The position numbers were made by a program, and so were the translations under genes. Shown here one piece after another: positions 22,432 to 29,596 of a stretch of 35,114 bases of DNA; the stretch's first letter is position 1, and each line of letters opens with the position of its first letter. The stretch is taken from NCBI RefSeq assembly GCF_004348975.1, contig NZ_SMFP01000022.1, positions 1-35,114 on the forward strand, given 5' to 3'. The notes below the pieces were generated by a model, which was not told where the DNA came from, did not search any database, and was given only the letters and a program-made list of their open reading frames with translations. This DNA comes from Antarcticimicrobium sediminis. GTDB lineage: Bacteria; Pseudomonadota; Alphaproteobacteria; Rhodobacterales; Rhodobacteraceae.

Positions 22432-23310
22432 TTAACTCATAACCGCCAACCATTGGTTCCACCTAGATCTGGCCGCGCTTTCGGTGTCCGACCCGACCGC
22501 CGCGCGCCGCCCGCAGTTGCCGCAGGTGATGCAGAACCCGTCAACGTCCGGCACGACAGTGGCCATTCGGTGACCGCAGATGCATGCCGACAACCCCGGA
22601 TCGAACGCGCCTCCTCCGTCCGCATCGATCGGCATCGCCACATCGCCGACGCGATCGCCATCGCGGTCTGGCAATTTGTCTGCCTGGATCTCCAGCGGGG
22701 TTTCTCGCCCGAAGATGTCGATGACGCCCCGAACCGATTTGGCCGTGGCATCGACAACGGTGAACTTGAAATCCTCGAACGGGCCGTCCGGAACCCTGAA
22801 GACATCACCGGCGACATGGGCCTGGGCGGACTTGGCCATGCGATGGCATTCTGGCGACAGATGCCCACCGCCCCACTGCCGCATCAGGCGCATCATCCGG
22901 GCGGACGAAATCCGGACAGGATGCCCCCCAGTTCCCATGACACCGGTGACCACGTCTAACTCCATCAGGACATGCCAGCGGCTTTCAAATGCTGGCCATC
23001 CGACGAATAGCCAATCCGCCAGCAGCGGCTGCGACACGAACACCTTGTCTGGGCCAAAGCGGTTCTTGCGCCGCAGCACTTTCTTGACCGGAAGGAACAC
23101 CTCGAACCCGGCGCGGCGCAGGATGTGCTCTGGAAGGAATACCCGGTCTCCAGTGCCATCAACCCGGCGCTTGCGGATACGTCCCGCCCTGTCGCGATAG
23201 GCTTCGAACTTGCCGCCGACCGTGACCTTTCGGATACCGCCCGCCTGCTTGCGCTTCACCCTGACAGCGAACCACTGCATGTCCTGCGCTATGATCGTTC
23301 CCATCATCAT
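22432..23310 (-). CDS. NusG-like transcription antiterminator with C-terminal zinc ribbon
   Basis: 292 residues from the ATG at 23310 (ATGA overlap with the upstream gene). The N-terminus is NusG/RfaH-like: QWFAVRVKRKQ opening strand, then after an insertion GFEVFLPVKKVLRR and QPLLADWLFVGW. A KOW-type domain follows (AGDVFRVPDGPFEDFKFTVVDA...VRGVIDIFGRETPLEI). The last ~50 residues (CICGH, ITCGNCGRR, ARSRWNQW) resemble the Lar restriction-alleviation zinc ribbon. NusG paralogues bind RNA polymerase and suppress termination. As the last early gene before two terminators and the late operon, a Q- or N-like antitermination role is likely. Confidence 0.8.
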   Translation of the reverse strand: MMMGTIIAQDMQWFAVRVKRKQAGGIRKVTVGGKFEAYRDRAGRIRKRRVDGTGDRVFLPEHILRRAGFEVFLPVKKVLRRKNRFGPDKVFVSQPLLADWLFVGWPAFESRWHVLMELDVVTGVMGTGGHPVRISSARMMRLMRQWGGGHLSPECHRMAKSAQAHVAGDVFRVPDGPFEDFKFTVVDATAKSVRGVIDIFGRETPLEIQADKLPDRDGDRVGDVAMPIDADGGGAFDPGLSACICGHRMATVVPDVDGFCITCGNCGRRAAVGSDTESAARSRWNQWLAVMS

Positions 23311-23891
23311 GCCTGTTCCCCCTGCGATGCCAGATCCGCGATCCGCTGACATTTCTCAACTACCTCCAGCCTCCGGTCGCGCCACTGCCGGTCGCTCGCA
23401 GGAACCTCTCCATCGCGCGCCAGCTTAGCCTCGACATCGCGCAGATGCCGCACCGGAGAGGCGGCCTGTTCGCGGATCTGGCGCACCACGTAGGTTCCCG
23501 GCCAGCGCCGGGTCTGGCGCAGCGAGGCGAGCAGTTCCGGCGCCCAGCCTTCGTCCAGCGCATCCTGCCCGAGACGGTTGGCAAAGACCGCGCGGATCAG
23601 CGGGCTGCCGTCGTCAACCGGCGGCTGGATGCGCCCGGCGCGTTCGAGGATCACGTTGGCGATCGGGAAGCGATCCCTAGCCTTTCCGCCGGCCATCCCG
23701 GCAACCTCCTCCTCCAGCGCGCCGATGTTGAGATCGCTCATGTAGGCCAGCTTTGAACAAAGATCCTTCAGCATGTCGTCGAACATGTCCTTGGTCAGAG
23801 ATCCCGGCTTGGCCAGCCCCCGCCGCAGCAGCGGCTCCACCAGCATCCGCCTGACACGTTTCTCGCCCTCAGCCTGTTCTGCGATATCCAT
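23307..23891 (-). CDS. Hypothetical early protein next to replication gene
   Basis: 194 residues, mostly helical and charged, starting at 23891 behind GGGGCAGGG. Segments include EKRVRRMLVEPLLRRGLAKPG and PGTYVVRQIREQAASPVRHLRDVEAKL. No motif is recognised. It lies directly after the replication-initiator-like gene (17-base gap), the place where lambdoid phages keep a helicase loader, but sequence support for that role is lacking. Confidence 0.75.
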   Translation of the reverse strand: MDIAEQAEGEKRVRRMLVEPLLRRGLAKPGSLTKDMFDDMLKDLCSKLAYMSDLNIGALEEEVAGMAGGKARDRFPIANVILERAGRIQPPVDDGSPLIRAVFANRLGQDALDEGWAPELLASLRQTRRWPGTYVVRQIREQAASPVRHLRDVEAKLARDGEVPASDRQWRDRRLEVVEKCQRIADLASQGEQA

Positions 23892-23908
23892 CGTCCCTGC
23901 CCCTTTTC

Positions 23909-24607
23909 TCAGCTCAATCCAGCCGCCAGCCGCTCTTCCGGCGTCAGCAGCTCTGCGGTGATTACGTAATTCAGAACCCAGATCGGAAGCTCGGCGATGG
24001 CGTCAGAGCGCCCACCCCGGAAGGCCGCGACAGCCCGCTCAGCCTCGGCCACAACCATGGGATTTTTTGGCCGCTCAGACGCACCCTGCGACCCTTTATG
24101 GTTCTTATATGGTTTATCCTTTATATAGGGGGGTGCAGATTTGCCCCCTTTTCGGTGCAGATCTGCACCCATAACGGAACCGCTTGTCGGTGCATTCCTG
24201 CCCCCTTTTCGGGGTGCAGATTTGCCCCCTTTTAGGCGCACGATTTTTGCCCGCGTCAGGAAGCCATATCCGTTGCTGATGCCGCGACCGATACCCTGCT
24301 CGCGCACGATCCAGCGCGCCTTGACAAGCTGCCCGATCGCCCGCTTCACGGTATCCTCGGAACATCCGATCACATCCGCTATTTCCCACATCGGAGGGTC
24401 GCAGCGCATGGTCTTGTGGTTGGCGAAATCCAGCACCAGCACATGCGCCACAAGCCGCGCCATGGGGTTGAGCCCTTCATCGCGACGAACGCTCTCCAGC
24501 CATCCCCAGCGCTGGCGCTCCCAGTCGCTGGAAAGGATCACCCGACGCTCCGCAGGGGGAGTGAAGTCCATTTTTCGCGCAGCTTGTTCTGACACGTCTT
24601 TCCCCAT
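23909..24607 (-). CDS. Replication-initiator-like winged-helix protein
   Basis: About 232 residues from the ATG at 24607, four bases after the preceding stop; an ATG at 24637 would overlap that gene by 26 bases. The middle has a winged HTH (MWEIADVIGCSEDTVKRAIGQLVKARWIV, then the wing GISNGYGFL), as in phage replication proteins of the lambda O/DnaD type. A Lys/Gly-rich linker with repeated GGKSAP units and the PYIKDKPYKNH signature follows, then a short helical tail. The linker is encoded by iteron-like DNA repeats beside an AT-rich stretch, so the gene may contain the phage origin. Confidence 0.8.
   Translation of the reverse strand: MGKDVSEQAARKMDFTPPAERRVILSSDWERQRWGWLESVRRDEGLNPMARLVAHVLVLDFANHKTMRCDPPMWEIADVIGCSEDTVKRAIGQLVKARWIVREQGIGRGISNGYGFLTRAKIVRLKGGKSAPRKGGRNAPTSGSVMGADLHRKGGKSAPPYIKDKPYKNHKGSQGASERPKNPMVVAEAERAVAAFRGGRSDAIAELPIWVLNYVITAELLTPEERLAAGLS
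24091..24233. repeat. Iteron-like repeats and AT-rich stretch: candidate replication origin
   Basis: Two exact 23-bp repeats (24130-24152 and 24211-24233; GGGGTGCAGATTTG then CCCCCTTTT) lie 81 bp apart. Between them are a related copy at 24189-24209 (17 of 21 matching) and the perfect palindrome GGTGCAGATCTGCACC at 24154-24169. The flank at 24091-24130 is unusually AT-rich for this window (for example CTTATATGGTTTATCC), as in a DNA-unwinding element. The set lies inside the replication-protein gene, as iterons of lambda lie inside gene O. Confidence 0.6.
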
Positions 24608-24611
24608 TCTA

Positions 24612-25157
24612 TCAGCAGCTTGCGATGCGTTTTTCATTCATTGCATCAAGGCGCACAGCGTCGGTGCGCTTGGCTTGATCCTGCTGCTCACGCAGGCGCA
24701 TGGCTGCCGCCAAGATCCTCTGCTTGGCAAAGGTCGAATTGCGGGTGTAGGCCTGAGAGACATAGGATGAACCGAATCCAAGCGCCCGGCTGGCCACGGC
24801 CATAGATCTGAACCGCATGCCACCGATCACCACCGGTAGCGCTCGCGCCTGACCCCGCTCAGGCGCCAGCCCGACACGATCCATTTTTCCACGCGACAGC
24901 GCCTGATAGATCGCCCCAGTGGTGACGCCAAAATGATCCGCTGCGGCTTGCGCATTGGTGAATGTTTGGCCCCGAATGCGCACCGGCATGGCGTCATATC
25001 TGAGCCGCCTTTTACGGGCCCCAAGCCTATCGAGACGTCCGGCAGCAATCGCGCGGCGCACTGCACCAGGCGTCACACCCTCGCCCTGGGCGGCTGCGGC
25101 GACATCGGCATAAACCGTGCCTCGCACCACCAGATTGACATATACTGGCTGCCCCAT
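24612..25157 (-). CDS. Three-repeat HTH (NUMOD-like) protein
   Basis: 181 residues from the ATG at 25157 (TGATG overlap). Three tandem ~50-residue modules each have a short beta strand followed by an HTH: VVRGTVYADVAAAAQGEG..., IRGQTFTNAQAAADHFGV... and IGGMRFRSMAVASRALGF.... They resemble NUMOD-type DNA-binding modules found with homing endonucleases, but no nuclease domain is present. It probably binds DNA as an early regulator or replication helper. Confidence 0.75.
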   Translation of the reverse strand: MGQPVYVNLVVRGTVYADVAAAAQGEGVTPGAVRRAIAAGRLDRLGARKRRLRYDAMPVRIRGQTFTNAQAAADHFGVTTGAIYQALSRGKMDRVGLAPERGQARALPVVIGGMRFRSMAVASRALGFGSSYVSQAYTRNSTFAKQRILAAAMRLREQQDQAKRTDAVRLDAMNEKRIASC

Positions 25158-25999
25158 CAGGACGCCCCTGCCCGCCATCGCAGCACCCGCAGCAGCGCCG
25201 CTTGATGGTCGAGATCACCGCGTGCGGTGTTGATATAGCACCAGCGCGTAATCACATCCTCGCGCCCCACCTCCAGCACCTCGGCCACACCAGGTGTACC
25301 ATCTCCGCGCGCTAACCCCTCGGCCAAGGCCAGATCGCGCGCTGGCGTCCATGCCCCCTTTGGCAGCGTTTCGAGGTGATCCCAGATCGCCCGCTCTGCG
25401 CCGCTTACGGCAACATCACCACGATCAGGCACCGATGCAGCATCAGCCGCGGGCATTACCTCCTGCGCCACAGGTGCAGGCGCTGGGGCACGGCCCTGAA
25501 TCGCTGCGCGCCGGGCCTTGATCTCGCCCTTTTTTCGGAAGGCTAGGTTCGCGATCTGCTTGTGATCGCGGCCCAACTCCTGCGCGATCTCATCCCGCCC
25601 GCGCCCGCGCGCCAGCATGTCAAGCACTCGCTCCCGGTCCCGATCTGTCCATGGCAGGGTTGCTGGCGGCTGTACCGCCGCCGGTTTTGGGGCAGGCTTG
25701 GGATCTTGGGTCTTTTCGGGAACAGGATACGCCTCATCATCCAGATCCACTACCTCCAGCTCGGGCACCTCGACCGCGCTATCCTGATCTCCCAGCGGCG
25801 GAGTGACCCCGCGCGGCGCGGCATCCGGGTCAAAACACAGCGCCAACATGCCACCGGGGCGACTGACGTCGACAGTGAACCCGATCGCGCGAATATCGCT
25901 GGCGCAACCAGCCAGCATGTCCACAGCAGTGCTGCGCAACTTGGCCTGCCACATATCCTGCGCGCACTCCTCGCGCATTTCCTTGATCACGTCGCTCAT
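25157..25999 (-). CDS. HTH-containing early regulator, hypothetical
   Basis: 280 residues from the ATG at 25999 (ATGA overlap with the methyltransferase gene). After an N-terminal domain with an acidic Pro-rich linker, the centre has a homeodomain-like HTH (WTDRDRERVLDMLARGRGRDEIAQELGRDHKQIANLAFRKK). The C-terminal ~80 residues are helical with a second possible HTH (TPGVAEVLEVGREDVITRW). Family not recognised. Confidence 0.75.
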   Translation of the reverse strand: MSDVIKEMREECAQDMWQAKLRSTAVDMLAGCASDIRAIGFTVDVSRPGGMLALCFDPDAAPRGVTPPLGDQDSAVEVPELEVVDLDDEAYPVPEKTQDPKPAPKPAAVQPPATLPWTDRDRERVLDMLARGRGRDEIAQELGRDHKQIANLAFRKKGEIKARRAAIQGRAPAPAPVAQEVMPAADAASVPDRGDVAVSGAERAIWDHLETLPKGAWTPARDLALAEGLARGDGTPGVAEVLEVGREDVITRWCYINTARGDLDHQAALLRVLRWRAGAS

Positions 26000-26763
26000 A
26001 TCAATTCCCCCTGCACTTGCGGCGTGCACTGGATGCCAAGCGCGTGGGCCTGCGCCACCGCCACGCGTACCCGCGCCACCGCCATGTTGAAGTAATCCGG
26101 ATTGAGTTCGATCCCGATCGCGCGCCGCCCGCTCAAAACGGCGGAAACCAGCGTGGTGCCAGACCCCATGAATGGATCGAGCACCAGGTCGCCCGGGTTG
26201 GTGAAATCAAAAAGAATATCGCGCATCAGCCGCCACGGCTTTTCGGTCGGGTGGCCGCCGTGGCGATCGCGCGGATTGGTCTGGTGGGTATAGACCCCGC
26301 GCTTGCCGCCCGCATTCCAGCGCGCATATCCAGTCCCGCACCAGGCGGTGACGAAACACTCGCACCACGATCCCGGCCCCTGCCCATTGAACTGGGGCGC
26401 GCAATCTGGCTTGATCCAGCCGCAGGCGCGTTTGTAGCGAACGCCCTTGGCCGGGTTAATGACATCGGCCCAGCGGGTGGTGCCCTCGACCGTGCAAAAG
26501 GCGATGAACCAGCCCCGGCATAGCGGCACGACCTGCGCCACGAAATCCGCGCGATAGCTGTCGATCCCGTCAAAATCCAGCCTACGCAACTCCACCCCAC
26601 CATCTGCGCGGATGGCGCGGCCTGAATTTTTCGCAGTGTGTAGGGATTGCTCATAGGCAGGATCGCAGATCACGTGGTCAACTGAATCGAGATCCGCCAT
26701 CACCGTGCGGCAATCGCCTCGGATCAGGCGTACCGGTCCGATTGTGACGTCTGCCCCATTCAC
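25996..26763 (-). CDS. Phage DNA methyltransferase, N6-adenine/N4-cytosine type (beta class)
   Basis: 255 residues. Motif IV is DPAY at 34-37 (rather than DPPY). The SAM motif I is DPFMGSGTT at 196-204, after HPTEKP at 171-176. IV before I is the beta-class order. The target sequence cannot be read. No restriction partner is nearby, so it is an orphan phage enzyme, useful for avoiding host restriction or for regulating timing. It overlaps genes on both sides by 4 bases. Confidence 0.9.
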   Translation of the reverse strand: MNGADVTIGPVRLIRGDCRTVMADLDSVDHVICDPAYEQSLHTAKNSGRAIRADGGVELRRLDFDGIDSYRADFVAQVVPLCRGWFIAFCTVEGTTRWADVINPAKGVRYKRACGWIKPDCAPQFNGQGPGSWCECFVTAWCGTGYARWNAGGKRGVYTHQTNPRDRHGGHPTEKPWRLMRDILFDFTNPGDLVLDPFMGSGTTLVSAVLSGRRAIGIELNPDYFNMAVARVRVAVAQAHALGIQCTPQVQGELI

Positions 26764-27191
26764 ACCCGCACCTCATGCCAAATCGGCAACAGCCGGGCTA
26801 GCGGCACGGAGTAGCGCTCACCAAGATCCTCAAGATCGATATAGCGCCGCGCTTTCACCAACCCCAACGCAAGTCCAGAGGCCGCGTCCGATGCGATCCC
26901 GCGCGCGATCAGACGCTCCACCAGCCCCATGGCCCGCTTGGCATCGACCTCGGCAGCGCGCGCCGCACGGGCAGCGTCCGCGCCCCGTTTCGGAGCACCC
27001 TTCAGACCAGACTTGCACCGGCTGCGATCATACTTTCCGGGGTCTCGACGCGGCAGGCCGAACCGCCTTGCGGCCTTCGACACGGTGGACACGTGAGCGA
27101 CACCATAATGCGCTGCGATTGCGGCAATCGTCGGTGCATTTGCCCACAAGTCGCGAAACTCTACATTGTTCTTGATGATCGGCGCCATCAT
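26760..27191 (-). CDS. Small HTH protein, hypothetical
   Basis: 143 residues from the ATG at 27191 (ATGA overlap). The N-terminus contains an HTH (PTIAAIAAHYGVAHVSTVSKAARRFGLP), then a basic Ala/Arg-rich helical stretch. Probably a DNA-binding early protein; no family recognised. Confidence 0.7.
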   Translation of the reverse strand: MMAPIIKNNVEFRDLWANAPTIAAIAAHYGVAHVSTVSKAARRFGLPRRDPGKYDRSRCKSGLKGAPKRGADAARAARAAEVDAKRAMGLVERLIARGIASDAASGLALGLVKARRYIDLEDLGERYSVPLARLLPIWHEVRV

Positions 27192-27544
27192 GCACCCCCG
27201 CACAACATGTCATGAAGGTCAGGCCAGCGGGTGCGGGGCGTCGGGAGGAGGTGCCGCCCCGCACCACTGGCAGCGCCGGAAATCTCGGCACCACCGCCAG
27301 AGCCACCCCCAACAGTAGAGGGGCGACCGCGCTCTTGGCGCTCCTTCGCGTGGCCGACGATCTGTCCCACCACGCGTTTTGTCACAGATTGCACCGCAGA
27401 CCGGTGGCCGGCCTGGGTCAGGAAGCCCGAATGACTGCGGAAAGCATCGACCACAGCCCCCTCGACCAGACGCCAAAGCTGCGCATGGTCGCGATGCTTC
27501 ATCACAGATGGATGGCGGCTGGATGGGCTGCGCGGCGCGGTCAT
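27188..27544 (-). CDS. Hypothetical early protein
   Basis: 118 residues, coupled by 4-base overlaps at both ends. A helical middle (LWRLVEGAVVDAFRSHSGFL, SVTKRVVGQIVGHAKERQERG) is followed by a Gly/Ala-rich tail. No family recognised; real by operon position and overlaps. Confidence 0.65.
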   Translation of the reverse strand: MTAPRSPSSRHPSVMKHRDHAQLWRLVEGAVVDAFRSHSGFLTQAGHRSAVQSVTKRVVGQIVGHAKERQERGRPSTVGGGSGGGAEISGAASGAGRHLLPTPRTRWPDLHDMLCGGA

Positions 27545-28017
27545 GACCGCCCCTCCGCCCGTTCGCGCAACGCACCATACATCCGCGCCGCGACCTCCAT
27601 CAGATCGCCCAACTCCTTCATCTGCTCGAAGGCTTCGGTGGGCGTGTAGCCAGTCGGGTCGGACGATGCCGCCGAATGCGCATCGGCATGCTTAGCCACC
27701 ACGTCCGAAAATTCCCTGGCGATATCCGCGAAATCCGCGCTGGATCCGCCCGCCGCGCCGAGGGGCGTGAAGACCCCACCGGCCAGCTGCGAAAAATGCT
27801 GCGCGATCGGCATCGCCGCCGCCGGTTCGATCCGCCCCAGCTTGTCGACATAGTTGACCCCGAGGCCGCCCGGCCGCACCTCCGACACATCGGTGCCGTA
27901 AGACAGTGTGGTGACGGAAATCCCCAGGTCGTCGGAGGCGCATTCAATGCCACCCACAGCCCTGTAGGCGCTGCGAATGGCGGACTGGATGGTGCCAGGT
28001 CTTGTCCTGCGGGTCAT
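27541..28017 (-). CDS. Phage regulatory protein, CII family (CP76-like)
   Basis: 158 residues from the ATG at 28017, with GGGGGAA upstream; an extension to 28059 has no site. GLGVNYVDKLGRIEPAAAMPIAQHFSQLAGGVFTPL is the conserved core of the phage regulatory CII family seen in many alphaproteobacterial prophages. Despite the name, its role is not necessarily that of lambda CII. It is the second early leftward gene. Confidence 0.8.
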   Translation of the reverse strand: MTRRTRPGTIQSAIRSAYRAVGGIECASDDLGISVTTLSYGTDVSEVRPGGLGVNYVDKLGRIEPAAAMPIAQHFSQLAGGVFTPLGAAGGSSADFADIAREFSDVVAKHADAHSAASSDPTGYTPTEAFEQMKELGDLMEVAARMYGALRERAEGRS

Positions 28018-28105
28018 GTGAGAATTCCCCCGAGCGATTTCACAAGACGCAGGCCCCATGCCTGATCAGGATGAAGGCATGGATCGAAATCCTCATATCC
28101 CCGCA

Positions 28106-28336
28106 TCAGATGGCCTCCTTCAGAGGTTCGGCATCATCGCCTTCGCGGGATGGCGCTGGGTTTTCCCTCATGTATTTCAGGATCTTGTCTGCTGTCCGCA
28201 GGGTGGGAGATCCGTCTCCGGCTTCCCACTTAGCCCAGGCAGCCCCGCCAAGTTTCGCAGCGCGCTGCACGACCGTCGAAGGATGAACCCCCAGCGCACC
28301 CGCATAGGCGCGCACCTGTTGCATGAACTTTTCCAT
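28106..28336 (-). CDS. Cro-like HTH regulator
   Basis: 76 residues (ATG at 28336; a second ATG at 28324 is better preceded by GGAAAAG). The sequence resembles Cro/YdaS-type HTH proteins (RAYAGALGVHPSTVVQRAAKLGG, then EAGDGSPTLRTADKILKYMREN). It is the first gene of the leftward early operon, divergent from the repressor and separated by 84 bp of operators, the Cro position. The 88 bases downstream to the CII-like gene hold nothing I recognise. Confidence 0.75.
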   Translation of the reverse strand: MEKFMQQVRAYAGALGVHPSTVVQRAAKLGGAAWAKWEAGDGSPTLRTADKILKYMRENPAPSREGDDAEPLKEAI

Positions 28337-28342
28337 AACTCA

Positions 28343-28371
28343 CGATTAGTCTTTTTAGACTATCTCGTCAA
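28343..28371 (-). promoter_or_regulatory. Putative leftward early promoter
   Basis: On the minus strand TTGACG (28371-28366) is followed after 17 bases by TAATCG (28348-28343), a weak -10; a 15-base option is ACTAAT. The palindromic operator at 28347-28362 lies inside the spacer, so repressor binding would block polymerase. Confidence 0.5.
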
Positions 28372-28402
28372 AGTCTTTTTAGTCGATAGTCTAAAAAACC
28401 TA
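28347..28402. promoter_or_regulatory. Repressor operators, early control region
   Basis: A perfect 16-bp palindrome, TAGTCT-TTTT-AGACTA (28347-28362), is followed by two degenerate copies: 28371-28386 (13 of 16 matching the first site) and 28387-28402 (one arm intact, the other 4 of 6). The three lie between the divergent cro-like and repressor genes, as lambda OR1-3 do. The same palindrome recurs at 29518-29562. Confidence 0.8.
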
Positions 28403-28420
28403 GTACGGTAGGTTACACCT

Positions 28421-28792
28421 ATGACCGACAGAACCTTCGCACAGCGCCTTAAGGCCATTTTGGATAGCCGCCCTGAGATTACGGAATCGGGATTGGCGAC
28501 CAAGGCCGGCCTGAGCGACAGCGTAGTCCGCAAGATTCTGAAGGGCACAACAAAGAACCCCCGCGTCGATACCGCCATCAAGGTATGCGCTGCGCTCGGA
28601 ACCACGCTGGAAGACTTTATGTCTGGTGCTTTTGAGGCCGGACCGATTCCGGCTGACACAGAAGCGCAACGTATTCGGTCCCTACTGTCTCAACTATCAC
28701 CGCGTGAGCGCCGTCTTCTGCTAACCTACGGAGAAGGGCTTCGCGATGCGCAGAATGCGGGCATCGAAGAGCCCCCTGAAGGCGAAGAATAA
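28421..28792 (+). CDS. Prophage repressor (XRE HTH, no LexA peptidase domain)
   Basis: 123 residues. The N-terminal HTH runs through TESGLATKAGLSDSVVRKILKGTTKNPRVDTAIKVCAALG, the lambda repressor-like fold. The rest is a short linker and a helical region (AEAQRIRSLLSQLSPRERRLLLTYGEGL is close to the C-terminus). There is no S24/LexA autocleavage domain, so SOS induction would need another route. It faces the Cro-like gene across the operators. Confidence 0.88.
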   Translation: MTDRTFAQRLKAILDSRPEITESGLATKAGLSDSVVRKILKGTTKNPRVDTAIKVCAALGTTLEDFMSGAFEAGPIPADTEAQRIRSLLSQLSPRERRLLLTYGEGLRDAQNAGIEEPPEGEE

Positions 28793-28808
28793 AGTCTGTA
28801 GCTGTCAC

Positions 28809-28852
28809 TGTTCCCTCCTAAATTGAGAACACTAAGGGAACATCTGTTTAAA
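28809..28852 (+). promoter_or_regulatory. Putative promoter with inverted repeat, upstream of exported protein gene
   Basis: TTGAGA (28823-28828) and TTTAAA (28847-28852) are separated by 18 bases. TGTTCCCT (28809-28816) and AGGGAACA (28835-28842) form an 8-bp inverted repeat straddling the -35, which would suit a regulator distinct from the phage repressor. Confidence 0.35.
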
Positions 28853-28945
28853 ATTGCAACCGCTAGATGTTGATTTTTTGTTTCGTTACCGTTCAGGATG
28901 CTGCAGCGTACCGTAGGAACCACTCTCGCCACAGGAGAATCGTGA

Positions 28946-29446
28946 ATGAAACGGCCCATTCTAACCGCCGCGCTGATTGCGCTTGCAGTCACGGCAGGAC
29001 AGGCGTCGGCACAATGGCTACACCAGGAACAGGGCAGTGCCTTTGATGCCCAAAAGACGCAGATCGCGCTGACGTCGCAGGGTCAATACGCGGTGGGCCT
29101 ACGCTGCACCGGCGCAGATGACCTGACGGTGATATTCATCACACCCGAAGCCATTGACCAAGACTCCTTGAAGATGCTCAACATCGCCGCGCCGGAAATC
29201 TTGGTACGGATCGACCAGAATGCGCCATACGCCATCAAGGCAGAGGGCGACAATCCAGAAGGAAAACTGACGCTACACGCGGCAGCTCCGCCCTCCCTTG
29301 CACGCGAGTTGATCGCGGCAACATCCAGCATTTCCGTTGCGGCAAGGCTATTGGGAAGCCTTTATCACGAAAAGGAATTCTCTGTTCGCGGCTCAACAGG
29401 TAGCGTGACAAAACTGGCAAACCTTTGCGGCCTGCCAAACGAATGA
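28946..29446 (+). CDS. Exported protein, candidate lysogenic-conversion moron
   Basis: 166 residues with a clear Sec signal peptide (MKRPILTAALIALAVTAGQASA, cleavage after ASA), so periplasmic or secreted. AGGAGA precedes the start. The mature part is mixed alpha/beta with two cysteines (LRCTGAD, NLCGLPNE) that could pair. No family recognised. It follows the repressor on the same strand, has its own promoter-like sequence, and would be expressed in the lysogen. Confidence 0.8.
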   Translation: MKRPILTAALIALAVTAGQASAQWLHQEQGSAFDAQKTQIALTSQGQYAVGLRCTGADDLTVIFITPEAIDQDSLKMLNIAAPEILVRIDQNAPYAIKAEGDNPEGKLTLHAAAPPSLARELIAATSSISVAARLLGSLYHEKEFSVRGSTGSVTKLANLCGLPNE

Positions 29447-29470
29447 TTCATACAACCTAATTGCTACGCC

Positions 29471-29500
29471 GTCGGCCCGGTCAATGCCGCCCGGACCGAC
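29471..29500 (+). terminator. Hairpin after the exported protein gene
   Basis: GTCGGCCCGG and CCGGACCGAC form a 10-bp stem with one mismatch and a 10-base loop. There is no T-run, so termination would be weak or factor-assisted; it separates the lysogeny island from the rightward operon. Confidence 0.4.
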
Positions 29501-29517
29501 GTGACCGAATCAATCTC

Positions 29518-29562
29518 TAGTCTTATTAGACTAACTTTTCTTGACATAGTCTTTTTAGACTA
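29518..29562. promoter_or_regulatory. Two perfect repressor operators at rightward promoter
   Basis: TAGTCT-TATT-AGACTA (29518-29533) and TAGTCT-TTTT-AGACTA (29547-29562) are perfect 16-bp palindromes 29 bp apart (start to start). The second is identical to the operator at 28347-28362. Confidence 0.85.
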
Positions 29563-29569
29563 TTACCAT
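29541..29569 (+). promoter_or_regulatory. Rightward early promoter
   Basis: A consensus TTGACA (29541-29546) is separated by 17 bases from TACCAT (29564-29569, 4 of 6). The spacer consists of the operator plus one base. Transcription should start near 29576, about 20 bases before the first gene. Confidence 0.75.
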
Positions 29570-29596
29570 CGCCCCATCAAACCGATGGAGGCAACG

